This document shows, piece after piece, positions 50,680 to 59,680 of a stretch of 64,000 nt of DNA (position 1 is its first letter; every line of letters starts with the position of its first letter). Position numbers and translations under genes: made by a program. The DNA comes from Mycobacterium sp. 1164966.3 (GTDB lineage: Bacteria > Actinomycetota > Actinomycetes > Mycobacteriales > Mycobacteriaceae): the NCBI RefSeq assembly GCF_001665395.1, contig NZ_LZSG01000049.1, positions 1 through 64,000 of the forward strand, written 5' to 3'. The notes below the pieces were generated by a model. It saw only the letters and a list, made by a program, of their open reading frames with translations, ran no database searches and was not told where the DNA came from.

Positions 50680-53600
50680 TCAGAGCAGGCCGAGCAGGCG
50701 AAGGTCGCTGATGTACTTGGCGATGATCGGCGGGGTGATGTGCGGAATGTCTTTGTCCGGACCCACTTTCGCCTCCTGAACCGCCGCGCGGAACCGGTCC
50801 GTCGGCGCAATCGATCCGCGCACCGGCTTCTCTGGCTTCTGGTAGTTGTGCAGCAGCGGCAGCAGCGAAGCGTGACGCTGCTTCTCCGGCAGGCCGCGCA
50901 GCGCGGTCTCGAAGCGCTGCAGCCATTCGCCGTAGTCGGCGATGCGCTGAATCGCGCAACCATCGTCGATGAGCCAGTCGACGAATTGGTCCATGCCGAT
51001 GCCGTCGTCGTAGGGATTCATCACGTGATAGGTCTGGAACCCGTCCCGTGGTCCCAAAACGGTGATGGCCTCGGCGATGAACTCCACGGGCAGCCCGTCG
51101 TAGTGGGCGCGTTGACGGTTGCCCTCGGCGTCGAGTTCGTAGAACGAACCCGGAGCCACGCCGGTGGCGGCCAGGCTGAGCATCATGCGGGTGAACATGT
51201 CGGGCACGTTGAGTTGGCCCGCCCAGGTGGTGTCGGCCAGGATCATGTCGCAGCGAAACACCGCCACCGGCAGGCCGCACAGGTCGTGGGCCTCGCGCAG
51301 TAGTACCTCGCCGGCCCACTTGCTGTTGCCGTAGCCGTTGGCATAGCTGTCGTCGATGCGCCTCGTCGCGCTGATCCTCCGGATGTCGGCGTCCTCGGTG
51401 AACTTGGCCGGCGCGATCTGGTCGCCCACCCCGATCGTCGAGGTGTACGTGAACGGCTTCTGCTTGCCGGTCAGTGCCAAGCGGATCAGCTCGGCGGTGC
51501 CCAGCGCGTTGGGGCCGAACAGTTCGCTGTAGGGCAGCACGTGGTTGACCAGGGCGGCGGGGTCGACGATCACGTCGACGGTGTCGGCCAGGCGTTGCCA
51601 GGTTGCGGCGTCCAGGCCCAGGTCGGCGTCGCCTTTGTCGCCGGCGAGCACTTCGAGGTGCACGGCCAGATTCCGGTAGTGGGCCAACAGCTTCGGGTCG
51701 CCGCTGGCGAACGTGGCGTCCAGTCGGGCGCGGGCCTCTTCATCGGACTTGGCCCGCACCAGGCAGATCACGGTGCCGTCGACCAGGGCCATCCGCTCGA
51801 GCCATTCCAGCGCCAGGTACCGGCCCAAAAAGCCGGTCGCGCCGGTCAGCAGCACGGTGCGCACCTCGGAACTCGGCGACGGCAGCCCAGGCGCGGCCGC
51901 CAGGGTTTCGGCGTCGATGAATTTGTCCAGGGTCAGGTCGGCGGCGTGTACCTCCACGGCGTCGCGGCCGTGCACCGAGGCGAAGGTGGGGCGCTTCGAG
52001 CCAGCGCGCTCGCCCTCGATGTAGGCGGCGATGGCACCCAGGTCGTTGGCTGGGGAGACGATGACGCCGACCGGCACGTCGATGTCGAAGATCTCGTGTA
52101 GCAGGTTGCCGAATGTCAACGCCGACAACGAGTCTCCGCCCAAGTCGGTGAAGTGGGCATCCGGTGACAAATCCGTGGCGGCGCTGCCTAGCAGCGCACC
52201 CGCGGCCCGGACCACGGTGTCGAGCACCGGCGCGGCGGCGCCACTGCGACGCAGCTCGCTCAACTCACTGGCCTGGCTGTCCGCCAGCTCGACGTACAGC
52301 CGCTCCAACCGCTCGCCGTAGTGGCTCTTCAGCTGCGGGCGTGCCAGCTTGCGGATGCCGGTCAGCAGACCGTTCTCCAGCGTGCACGGCGTTGTCTCGA
52401 CGATGAAGTCACGCGGCACCTCGTAGGACTGCAGCCCGGCTTCTTTGGCGACGGTCTGCAGAGAATCGGCGATCGCTTGCTTCGACGCATTCTCGTCGGT
52501 CGGCACCACAACCGCCAACAGATAGGGGTGCGCGCTGTTGCCGTAGACGTAGATCTGGCGGACCAGCGGGCTATTGCCGAAGACCGCCTCCAGCTTCGCG
52601 ACGGTGACGAATTCGCCCTGCGCGAGCTTCAGCACGTTATTGCGCCGATCGACGTACACCAGCCGGCCGGGAGCGACCTCGGCGACCACGTCGCCGGTCC
52701 GGTAGTAGCCGTCCTCGTCGAAGACGCCCGCAGTGGTTTCCGGTCGCTTGTAGTAGCCCGGGAACATGTTCTCGGTCTTGAGCAGCAACTCGCCGCGCGG
52801 GTGCGGCCGGTCGGTGGCGAAGTAGCCCAGGTCGGGCACGTCGGCCAGCTTGTAGTCGATCACCGGCGGGCTTTGCACCTCGCCGTCGAACAAGACCATC
52901 CCGGCCTCGGTGGAGCCGTAGCCGTCGAGCAGATGCATCTCGAGCAGGGATTCGACCCACGCCTTCAGGTCGGGCGACGTGGGCGCCGAGCCTGTCATCG
53001 CGAAGATGAACCGGCCGCCCAGAAGGTACTGGCGTTGCTCGTCCAGGACCTCGGCTTCGGCGGCCGCGCGGTCGTAACCCTCGGCCACCCGGCGCTCGAC
53101 CTGGCGCTGATACTCCCCATACAGCGTCTCCCAGATCCGCGGCACGAAGTTCAGCTCGGTGGGCCGCACCAGCTCGAGGTCTTCCAGCAGCGTGGAAAGG
53201 TCGCTCTTGGCCGCGAAGTACGCCGTGCCGCCGTTGCCGAGCGTGCCGTAGAGGATGCCGCGTCCCATGACGTGACTCATCGGCATGAAGTTCAGCGTGA
53301 TCGACGCGGCGGTTTCGCCGAACCAGTTCCTGCTCGAACGGCACCACATCTTGCCGACATTGCTCTGCGGATACATCGCACCCTTGGGTGCGCCGGTGCT
53401 GCCGGAGGTGTAGATCAAAAGCGCCAGCGGGTCACCGTCGGGAACCGCTACCGGCTCAAGAACCGCAGGAAGCCGCTTCCCGCGGTCGAGCACCTCGTTC
53501 AGGGTTTCGACGCTCACGCCGGTGTCCGCCAGACCTGCCCGGGCGGCGTCGACGGCGTCGCGCTGGTCGTCGACCTCGGCGTAGTGGTCGAACACCAAGA

Positions 53601-54153
53601 GCTTGGCCGGCGCGGGCCCGGCGAGGATCAGCTCGACCGCCTCGGGCAGCTGGTTCACGCTCGCGGCAATGATGCGGGGCTCGGTCTCGGCGACGATGGG
53701 CTGCAGCTGGGCCAGGGCCGCGCTGGTCTGCAGCGGAACGGCCACGGCGCCCGTCTTGGCCAGCGCCACGTCGATCGTGGTGAAGTCGACGCTGTTGAAG
53801 CCCAGCACGGCGACGCAGTCGCCGGCGCGCACACCGTCGTCGGTCAGCGCCCGGGCCAGGGCACCGACGCGCTCGTCCAGCTCGCGGTAGGTGATGGTCT
53901 CGAAGCGGGGGAGCACCTCCAAAACAGTGCGTCCGGTCTTCGGGTCCTTGACGAACTCCACCACGCGCTGGCCCAGGGCCGGCCGGTCGGCGTAGCCCTC
54001 CAGCACGGTCTGGATGATCTGCGGCAGGCTCAGGCCCGGCTGCTGTACGGCCGCGGCGACCGCGGGGTCGGGTCTGGCTGCGGCGAACTGCGGGTCGTTG
54101 GCGGTCAGGACTTCAACGCGGCGCTCGAGCCGCTGGTCAGTAGTAGTCGACAT
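50680..54153 (-). CDS. car: Carboxylic acid reductase, proximal copy
   Basis: A second 1157-aa A-PCP-R enzyme with the same motifs (YTSGSTGAPKGAMYP, MPMSHVMGR, LGGDSLS, TGATGFLGRY, YGNSK). Its N-terminal adenylation domain differs clearly from the first copy, so substrate range may differ, while the middle is identical. The identical length and absence of indels point to tandem duplication with later homogenisation. Upstream is the shared AAATAGAACGTTA element. Confidence 0.95.
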   Translation of the reverse strand: MSTTTDQRLERRVEVLTANDPQFAAARPDPAVAAAVQQPGLSLPQIIQTVLEGYADRPALGQRVVEFVKDPKTGRTVLEVLPRFETITYRELDERVGALARALTDDGVRAGDCVAVLGFNSVDFTTIDVALAKTGAVAVPLQTSAALAQLQPIVAETEPRIIAASVNQLPEAVELILAGPAPAKLLVFDHYAEVDDQRDAVDAARAGLADTGVSVETLNEVLDRGKRLPAVLEPVAVPDGDPLALLIYTSGSTGAPKGAMYPQSNVGKMWCRSSRNWFGETAASITLNFMPMSHVMGRGILYGTLGNGGTAYFAAKSDLSTLLEDLELVRPTELNFVPRIWETLYGEYQRQVERRVAEGYDRAAAEAEVLDEQRQYLLGGRFIFAMTGSAPTSPDLKAWVESLLEMHLLDGYGSTEAGMVLFDGEVQSPPVIDYKLADVPDLGYFATDRPHPRGELLLKTENMFPGYYKRPETTAGVFDEDGYYRTGDVVAEVAPGRLVYVDRRNNVLKLAQGEFVTVAKLEAVFGNSPLVRQIYVYGNSAHPYLLAVVVPTDENASKQAIADSLQTVAKEAGLQSYEVPRDFIVETTPCTLENGLLTGIRKLARPQLKSHYGERLERLYVELADSQASELSELRRSGAAAPVLDTVVRAAGALLGSAATDLSPDAHFTDLGGDSLSALTFGNLLHEIFDIDVPVGVIVSPANDLGAIAAYIEGERAGSKRPTFASVHGRDAVEVHAADLTLDKFIDAETLAAAPGLPSPSSEVRTVLLTGATGFLGRYLALEWLERMALVDGTVICLVRAKSDEEARARLDATFASGDPKLLAHYRNLAVHLEVLAGDKGDADLGLDAATWQRLADTVDVIVDPAALVNHVLPYSELFGPNALGTAELIRLALTGKQKPFTYTSTIGVGDQIAPAKFTEDADIRRISATRRIDDSYANGYGNSKWAGEVLLREAHDLCGLPVAVFRCDMILADTTWAGQLNVPDMFTRMMLSLAATGVAPGSFYELDAEGNRQRAHYDGLPVEFIAEAITVLGPRDGFQTYHVMNPYDDGIGMDQFVDWLIDDGCAIQRIADYGEWLQRFETALRGLPEKQRHASLLPLLHNYQKPEKPVRGSIAPTDRFRAAVQEAKVGPDKDIPHITPPIIAKYISDLRLLGLL
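51221..52383. repeat. Identical 1163-bp tract, copy in proximal reductase gene
   Basis: Partner of 47561-48723. Direct orientation; recombination between the two copies would delete 3660 bp and leave one hybrid gene. Confidence 0.95.
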
Positions 54154-54209
54154 GGCAGTTCCTAGCGATTGCTGAGAAATCGGGGTTCGTGCGCCACGCT
54201 GCGCTGACG

Positions 54210-54222
54210 AAATAGAACGTTA
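54210..54222 (-). promoter_or_regulatory. Shared upstream element of the reductase genes, copy 2
   Basis: AAATAGAACGTTA, 57 nt upstream of the proximal reductase start, identical to the element at 50557. The surrounding bases otherwise differ. Confidence 0.45.
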
Positions 54223-54359
54223 CTCAAGCTAATGGTATTCCGCGATAGGCGGGCCCTGATAATCGGCTGTGAGTCGCGGGCGCCGGCGACTACGCCGAAC
54301 GTGCAACCACGGCGACAAACTCGGCGAACATTCTCCTTGAGAGCACGCTCGGCGACGGG
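54223..54359. other. Gap between reductase and gabT, no gene seen
   Basis: No convincing coding frame or hairpin is visible between the shared upstream element and the gabT stop. Confidence 0.4.
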
Positions 54360-55700
54360 TCAGAGGTCGGCGAGCAGCCCGGCCATGACGTCGAGGCCTT
54401 CGGTCAGTAGCTCGTCGCTGATGACCAGCGGCGGCAGCAGCCGGATGACGTTGCCGAACATGCCGCACGTCAAGACGATGACACCGGCTGCGTGCGTTGC
54501 GGTGGCCAGTTTCAAGGTCAGCTCGGGGTCGGGGTCGGCGGTTCCGGACTTCACCAACTCGATGGCGATCATCGCGCCGCGACCGCGCACGTCGCCAATC
54601 CGGTCATCGGCGGCCTGCAGACGGGTCAGCCGGTCCATCATCAGCCGTTCGATCTCCTGAGCACGCTGGACCAGGCCGTCGCGCTCGATGGTCTCGATGG
54701 TGGCCAGGGCCGCCGCGCAGCAGACGGGATTGCCGCCGAAGGTGCCGCCCAGGCCACTGGGGTGCGGGGCGTCCATGATCTCGGCCCGGCCGGTCACCGC
54801 CGACAGCGGCAACCCGTCGGCGATGCCCTTGGCGATGACGATCAGGTCGGGCTCGATGCCTTCGTACTCGCAGGCGAACATCGCGCCGCTGCGCGCCAAC
54901 CCGGTCTGCACCTCGTCGGCGATGAACACCACGTTGTTGTTGCGGCACCAGTCGAGCAGGGCGGGCAGGAAGCCCTCGGCCGGGACGATGAAGCCGCCCT
55001 CTCCCTGGATCGGCTCGATGATGACCGCGGCCAGATTGTCGGCGCCGACCTGCTTTTCGATGAAGCTGATGGTCCGGGCGGCGGCCAGTTCACCATCGGT
55101 GGCCAGCTCCTTGTCGAGCAGGCCATCCCGGTACGGGTACGACAGCGGGGCCCGGTAGATCTCCGGCGCGAACGGACCAAAGCCGCTCTTGTAGGGCATG
55201 GACTTGGCGGTGAGCGCCATCGCCAGGTTGGTGCGGCCGTGATAGGCGTGGTCGAACGCCACCACCGCGGTCTTGTGGGTATAGGCACGGGCGGCCTTGA
55301 TCGCGTTCTCGACCGCCTCGGCGCCGGAGTTGAACAGCACCGAACGCTTCTCGCCGCTGCCCGGCGTAATCCGGTTGAGCTCCTCGGCGACGGCAATGTA
55401 TTCCTCGTAGGGCGTCACCATGAAGCAGGTGTGGGTGAACTCGGCCACCTGTTCGCGGACGGCATCCACCACCCGGGGCGCGGAACTGCCGATCGTCGTG
55501 ACGGCGATGCCCGACCCCAGATCGATCAGCCGGTTGCCGTCGACGTCTTCGAGGATCCCCCCGGCCGCGCGAGTCACGAATACCGGCATGGTCACCCCCA
55601 CGCCGTGCGACACCGCCGCCACGCGGCGTTTGGTCAGTTCCAGCGATGCGGGACCGGGGATTTCGGTGACCAGATGGCGAGTCTGCTCGAGGCTGGCCAC
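54360..55700 (-). CDS. gabT: 4-aminobutyrate aminotransferase
   Basis: A 446-aa class III PLP transaminase. FNSGAEAVENAIKAAR and the PLP Lys in VIAKGIADGLPLSAV are clear, as is IADEVQTGLARSG with the PLP-ring Asp. It converts GABA to succinate semialdehyde. It lies just upstream of the reductases in the same direction, as gabT/fadD9 do in M. tuberculosis. Confidence 0.92.
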   Translation of the reverse strand: MASLEQTRHLVTEIPGPASLELTKRRVAAVSHGVGVTMPVFVTRAAGGILEDVDGNRLIDLGSGIAVTTIGSSAPRVVDAVREQVAEFTHTCFMVTPYEEYIAVAEELNRITPGSGEKRSVLFNSGAEAVENAIKAARAYTHKTAVVAFDHAYHGRTNLAMALTAKSMPYKSGFGPFAPEIYRAPLSYPYRDGLLDKELATDGELAAARTISFIEKQVGADNLAAVIIEPIQGEGGFIVPAEGFLPALLDWCRNNNVVFIADEVQTGLARSGAMFACEYEGIEPDLIVIAKGIADGLPLSAVTGRAEIMDAPHPSGLGGTFGGNPVCCAAALATIETIERDGLVQRAQEIERLMMDRLTRLQAADDRIGDVRGRGAMIAIELVKSGTADPDPELTLKLATATHAAGVIVLTCGMFGNVIRLLPPLVISDELLTEGLDVMAGLLADL

Positions 55701-55875
55701 TAAATCCTCCTCACCGCGGGCATGCCCGCTGCCGCCAAAGAAAACGCAAACAAAGCCTAGCCGTTAGGCAGTGTTTCCGGCGGGCCGCAGCGGGCGATCG
55801 AGGCCTCGCCGCCCGGCCTGACAGACTGGACGGGCACACTGGACGGTTGACGAGGTACCGAAAGATAGGCCACCG

Positions 55876-56259
55876 ATGAATAGCTTGGTTTTGTTCCTGC
55901 CGTTCCTGCTCATCATGGGCGGGTTCATGTGGTTCGCGGCGCGCCGCCAGAAGCGCGCGATGCAGGCCACGATCGATCTTCACGACTCTTTGAAGCCCGG
56001 GGACCGGGTGCACACCACGTCGGGCCTGGAAGCCACCGTCACCGCCATCACCGACGACACCGTTGACCTGGAAATCGCGCCCGGGGTGGTGACCACCTGG
56101 ATGAAGCTGGCGGTGCGCGACCGGATCCTGCCCGACGAACCCGATTTCGACGACGCAGACGATCTGGACGGCATAGCGGAGGCAGCCGCGAGTCCGGCCG
56201 ACGGCCCCAGCGCGCCCGAAGCGGCGGCAACCGAGAGCCGCGCGAGCAAGGATTCCTGA
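55876..56259 (+). CDS. yajC: Preprotein translocase subunit YajC
   Basis: A 127-aa protein with one N-terminal membrane helix (SLVLFLPFLLIMGGFMWFAARRQKR) and the YajC soluble core LKPGDRVHTTSGLEATVTAITDDTVDLEIAPGV. The acidic tail is long. It assists SecDF. Divergent from gabT. Confidence 0.92.
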   Translation: MNSLVLFLPFLLIMGGFMWFAARRQKRAMQATIDLHDSLKPGDRVHTTSGLEATVTAITDDTVDLEIAPGVVTTWMKLAVRDRILPDEPDFDDADDLDGIAEAAASPADGPSAPEAAATESRASKDS

Positions 56260-56371
56260 CCCAGGGACTCGCCGATAAGGCGCTTGCCCGAAGGGCATGT
56301 GAACGCGACACGTAGTCTTTTCGGAGGCTCTGTCGTGGGCAGCAACCGATTCGCAAGGAGATTCAAGGAAC

Positions 56372-58174
56372 GTGGCATCGTCTTCGGCGCCGGTGCACCC
56401 TGCCCGCTACCTGTCGGTGTTCCTGATCATGCTCGTTTTGGTCTACCTGCTGGTGTTCCTCACCGGCGACAAGAAGGCCGCCCCCAAGCTCGGCATCGAC
56501 CTGCAGGGCGGCACCCGCGTCACACTGACCGCGCGCACGCCGGACGGCTCCCGCCCCAGCCGTGAGTCGCTGGCTCAGGCGCAGCAGATCATCAGTGCGC
56601 GGGTCAACGGGCTCGGCGTCTCCGGTTCCGAGGTCGTCGTCGACGGCGACAACCTGATCATCACGGTGCCCGGCACCAACGGCAACGAGGCCCGCAACCT
56701 GGGGCAGACCGCGCGCCTGTACATCCGGCCGGTTACCCAGGCGGTTCCGGTGCAGCCCAAGGAACCCCCCAAGCCGAAACCACCCGCGGCGCCCGGTGGC
56801 CAGCCACCGCCGGGCGAGCAGCCCCCGCCTGGGCAACCCGGTGGCCAACCCGCGCCGACGGGTGGTGCCCCTGCACCGGCGCCGGCGCCGCAACCGCGGC
56901 CCTATCCGCAAGACCCCACGCCGCCGCCCAGCCCGAACCCAGCACCCGCACCGAGCCCCGCCCCGGCACCCGCCGGTGGGGCACCCGCGTCGGCGGAGCC
57001 GCCACCGGGGCAGGCGCCGCCGGGTGAAGCGCCCGCGCCGCCCGATCCCCGCAAGGAGCTGGCCGAGCGCATCCAGCAGATGAAGGAATTCAGGCAGAGC
57101 AGCAACCCGTACATACAGATGGTCGCCATGCGGTACGTGGCCGCCCACTGCGGCAATGACGACATCCTGGCCGGCAATGACGATCCGAAGCTGCCGCTGG
57201 TGACGTGTTCGACCGACCACAAGCAGGTGTATCTGCTGGCCCCGTCGATCATCAGCGGCGACCAGATCCAGGATGCGAGCTCGGGAATGAACCAGCGCGG
57301 CCTGGGCTACGTCGTCGATCTGCAGTTCAAGCCCGCCGCAGCAGCCACCTGGGCAGACTTCACCACCAAGAACGTCGGCACCCAGACCGCGTTCACCCTG
57401 GACTCCCAGGTCGTCAGCGCTCCGGTGATCCAGGAGGCGATCCCCGGCGGGCGGACCCAGATCAACGGTGGTGATCCGCCGTTCACCGCCTCGACGGCGA
57501 AGCAACTGGCCAACGTGCTGAAATACGGGTCGCTGCCGCTGTCCTTCGAGGCATCGGAAGCCCAAACCGTCTCGGCCACACTGGGATTGACGTCGCTACG
57601 AGCGGGCCTGATCGCAGGTGGCATCGGTTTGATCCTGGTGCTGCTGTACTCCCTGCTGTACTACCGGGTGCTGGGTTTGCTCACGGCCCTGTCGCTGATC
57701 GCTTCCGGCGCAATGGTTTTCGCGATCCTGGTGCTGCTGGGCCGGTATATCAACTACACCCTGGACCTGGCCGGCATCGCGGGTCTGATCATCGGTATCG
57801 GTACCACCGCGGACTCCTTCGTCGTCTTCTTCGAGCGCATCAAAGACGAGATCCGCGAAGGCCGTTCGTTCCGATCGGCGGTTCCCCGGGGTTGGACGCG
57901 GGCCCGCAAGACGATCGTGTCGGGCAATGCCGTCACCTTCCTGGCGGCCGCGGTGCTGTACTTCCTGGCGATCGGAGAGGTGAAGGGATTCGCCTTCACG
58001 CTGGGTCTCACCACGATCCTCGACCTGGTGGTGGTTTTCCTGGTGACCTGGCCGCTGGTGTACCTGGCCTCCAAGTCGTCGACGCTGTCGAAACCGGCGT
58101 ACAACGGCCTGGGCGCCGTGCAGCAAGTTGCCCGCGAGCGCCGGGCTTCCGGCCGATCGACCGAACGGGTGTGA
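56372..58174 (+). CDS. secD: Protein translocase subunit SecD
   Basis: A 600-aa RND-type membrane protein. An N-terminal helix, the P1 domain (LGIDLQGGTRVTLTAR) and the SecDF core of six helices (LAGIAGLIIGIGTTADSFVVFFERIKDEIREGRSFRSA) are present. Residues about 126-225 form a Pro/Ala/Gln-rich insertion between periplasmic parts. It uses proton flow to pull exported proteins out. GTG at 56372. Confidence 0.95.
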   Translation: MASSSAPVHPARYLSVFLIMLVLVYLLVFLTGDKKAAPKLGIDLQGGTRVTLTARTPDGSRPSRESLAQAQQIISARVNGLGVSGSEVVVDGDNLIITVPGTNGNEARNLGQTARLYIRPVTQAVPVQPKEPPKPKPPAAPGGQPPPGEQPPPGQPGGQPAPTGGAPAPAPAPQPRPYPQDPTPPPSPNPAPAPSPAPAPAGGAPASAEPPPGQAPPGEAPAPPDPRKELAERIQQMKEFRQSSNPYIQMVAMRYVAAHCGNDDILAGNDDPKLPLVTCSTDHKQVYLLAPSIISGDQIQDASSGMNQRGLGYVVDLQFKPAAAATWADFTTKNVGTQTAFTLDSQVVSAPVIQEAIPGGRTQINGGDPPFTASTAKQLANVLKYGSLPLSFEASEAQTVSATLGLTSLRAGLIAGGIGLILVLLYSLLYYRVLGLLTALSLIASGAMVFAILVLLGRYINYTLDLAGIAGLIIGIGTTADSFVVFFERIKDEIREGRSFRSAVPRGWTRARKTIVSGNAVTFLAAAVLYFLAIGEVKGFAFTLGLTTILDLVVVFLVTWPLVYLASKSSTLSKPAYNGLGAVQQVARERRASGRSTERV

Positions 58175-58177
58175 CGG

Positions 58178-59671
58178 ATGGCAGCTGACCCGAACAAGAA
58201 AGCAACTGGCGCATCGCCGGAAGAGGCCACCCAGGAGGCTGCCAAACCAGCCGGGCAACCGGTCAAGAAACCGGCCGCGAAGAAACCCGCCGCGAAAAAA
58301 GCCGCCGCGAAAAAAGCCACCGCGACAAAAGCCACAACGAAGCCCGCCGACCCCGACCAGACCGTCGCGGCGGCCGAAATCACCGAATCCACCGCAGTCG
58401 TGCCCGCGTCGACTTCCGCCCCGGCAGCCACTCAGCCGCCCCACCACAGCCTGCTGTCGCGGCTGTACACCGGAACCGGCGCCTTCGAGGTGGTCGGGCG
58501 GCGCCGGCTGTGGTACGGGATCAGCGGCGCGATCGTCGCGATCGCCGTCGTCAGCATCTTGCTGCGCGGTTTCACGTTCGGGATCGATTTCAACGGCGGC
58601 ACCAAGGTGTCAATGCCCATCGCAGGTGGGTCCGGCACGATCCGCACCGCTCAGGTCCAGGACGTCTTCCGGAAGACCATCGGCCGTGACGCCGAATCGG
58701 TCGTCATTGTCGGCAGCGGCTCCTCCGCGACCGTCCAGATCCGTTCCGAAACGCTGTCCAACGACCAGACGGCGAAGCTGAAAAACGCGCTGTTCGACGC
58801 CTTCCAGCCCAAGGGTGCCGACGGGAAGCCCAGCAAGCAGGCGATCAGCGACTCGGCCGTGTCGGAGACCTGGGGCGGTCAGATCACCAAGAAGGCGCTG
58901 TTCGCCCTGGTGGTGTTCCTGGCGCTGGTCAGCGTCTACATCACGGTGCGCTACGAGCGCTACATGGCGATCTCCGCGCTGACGACCATGCTCTTCGACC
59001 TGACCGTCACCGCCGGCGTGTACTCACTGGTGGGATTCGAGGTCAGCCCGGCCACTGTCATCGGCCTGCTGACAATCCTCGGCTTCTCGCTCTACGACAC
59101 GGTCATCGTGTTCGACAAGGTCGAGGAGAACACCCACGGCTTCCAGCACACCACCCGGCGCACCTTCGCGGAGCAGGCCAACCTGGCGATCAACCAGACG
59201 TTCATGCGGTCCATCAACACCAGCCTGATCTCGGTGTTGCCGATCCTGGCTTTGATGGTGGTCGCGGTATGGCTGCTCGGCGTGGGCACGCTGAAGGACC
59301 TGGCGCTGGTGCAGCTGGTCGGCATCCTGGTGGGCACCTACTCGTCGATCTTCTTTGCCACCCCGCTGCTGGTCACCCTTCGTGAACGGACCGAACTGGT
59401 ACGCACCCACAGCCGCCGGGTCGCCCGACGGCGCGGGCCCGGTTCGTCGACGGCAGGCTCGGAACCTCCGGACCACGCGGACACCGAGAAAGCGGAGCAG
59501 CAGACCAAATCCGCTGCAGATGACGACGCGGCGGAGGAGACCACCGAGATGGTCACGCAGCCCGCGGCCACCAAGGCGACGGCGTCGAACAAGCCGGCGC
59601 CGGGGGCGCGGCCGGTGCGGCCCACCGGCACCCGGCGTCCGACCGGCAAGCGAAACGCTGGCCGGCGTTAG
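58178..59671 (+). CDS. secF: Protein translocase subunit SecF
   Basis: A 497-aa SecF. It starts with a Lys/Ala-rich, disordered-looking extension of about 60 residues (KKPAAKKPAAKKAAAKKA) before the first membrane helix. The core has FGIDFNGGTKVSMP and the ILGFSLYDTVIVFDKVEEN / NQTFMRSINTSLISVLPI blocks. A long charged tail follows. It begins 3 nt after secD. Confidence 0.95.
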   Translation: MAADPNKKATGASPEEATQEAAKPAGQPVKKPAAKKPAAKKAAAKKATATKATTKPADPDQTVAAAEITESTAVVPASTSAPAATQPPHHSLLSRLYTGTGAFEVVGRRRLWYGISGAIVAIAVVSILLRGFTFGIDFNGGTKVSMPIAGGSGTIRTAQVQDVFRKTIGRDAESVVIVGSGSSATVQIRSETLSNDQTAKLKNALFDAFQPKGADGKPSKQAISDSAVSETWGGQITKKALFALVVFLALVSVYITVRYERYMAISALTTMLFDLTVTAGVYSLVGFEVSPATVIGLLTILGFSLYDTVIVFDKVEENTHGFQHTTRRTFAEQANLAINQTFMRSINTSLISVLPILALMVVAVWLLGVGTLKDLALVQLVGILVGTYSSIFFATPLLVTLRERTELVRTHSRRVARRRGPGSSTAGSEPPDHADTEKAEQQTKSAADDDAAEETTEMVTQPAATKATASNKPAPGARPVRPTGTRRPTGKRNAGRR

Positions 59672-59680
59672 GCAGGGCTA

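Noticed and set aside
47561..52383. Identical tracts as evidence of an insertion sequence
   Set aside because: The identity lies inside coding frames at the same residue positions of paralogous genes, without terminal inverted repeats or transposase.
52321..54165. Long plus-strand open frame (614 codons) opposite the second reductase
   Set aside because: It lies wholly antisense to a gene with clear motifs, is repeated in part opposite the first copy, and its product is Gly/Gln/Arg-rich with no domain: a GC-rich shadow frame.
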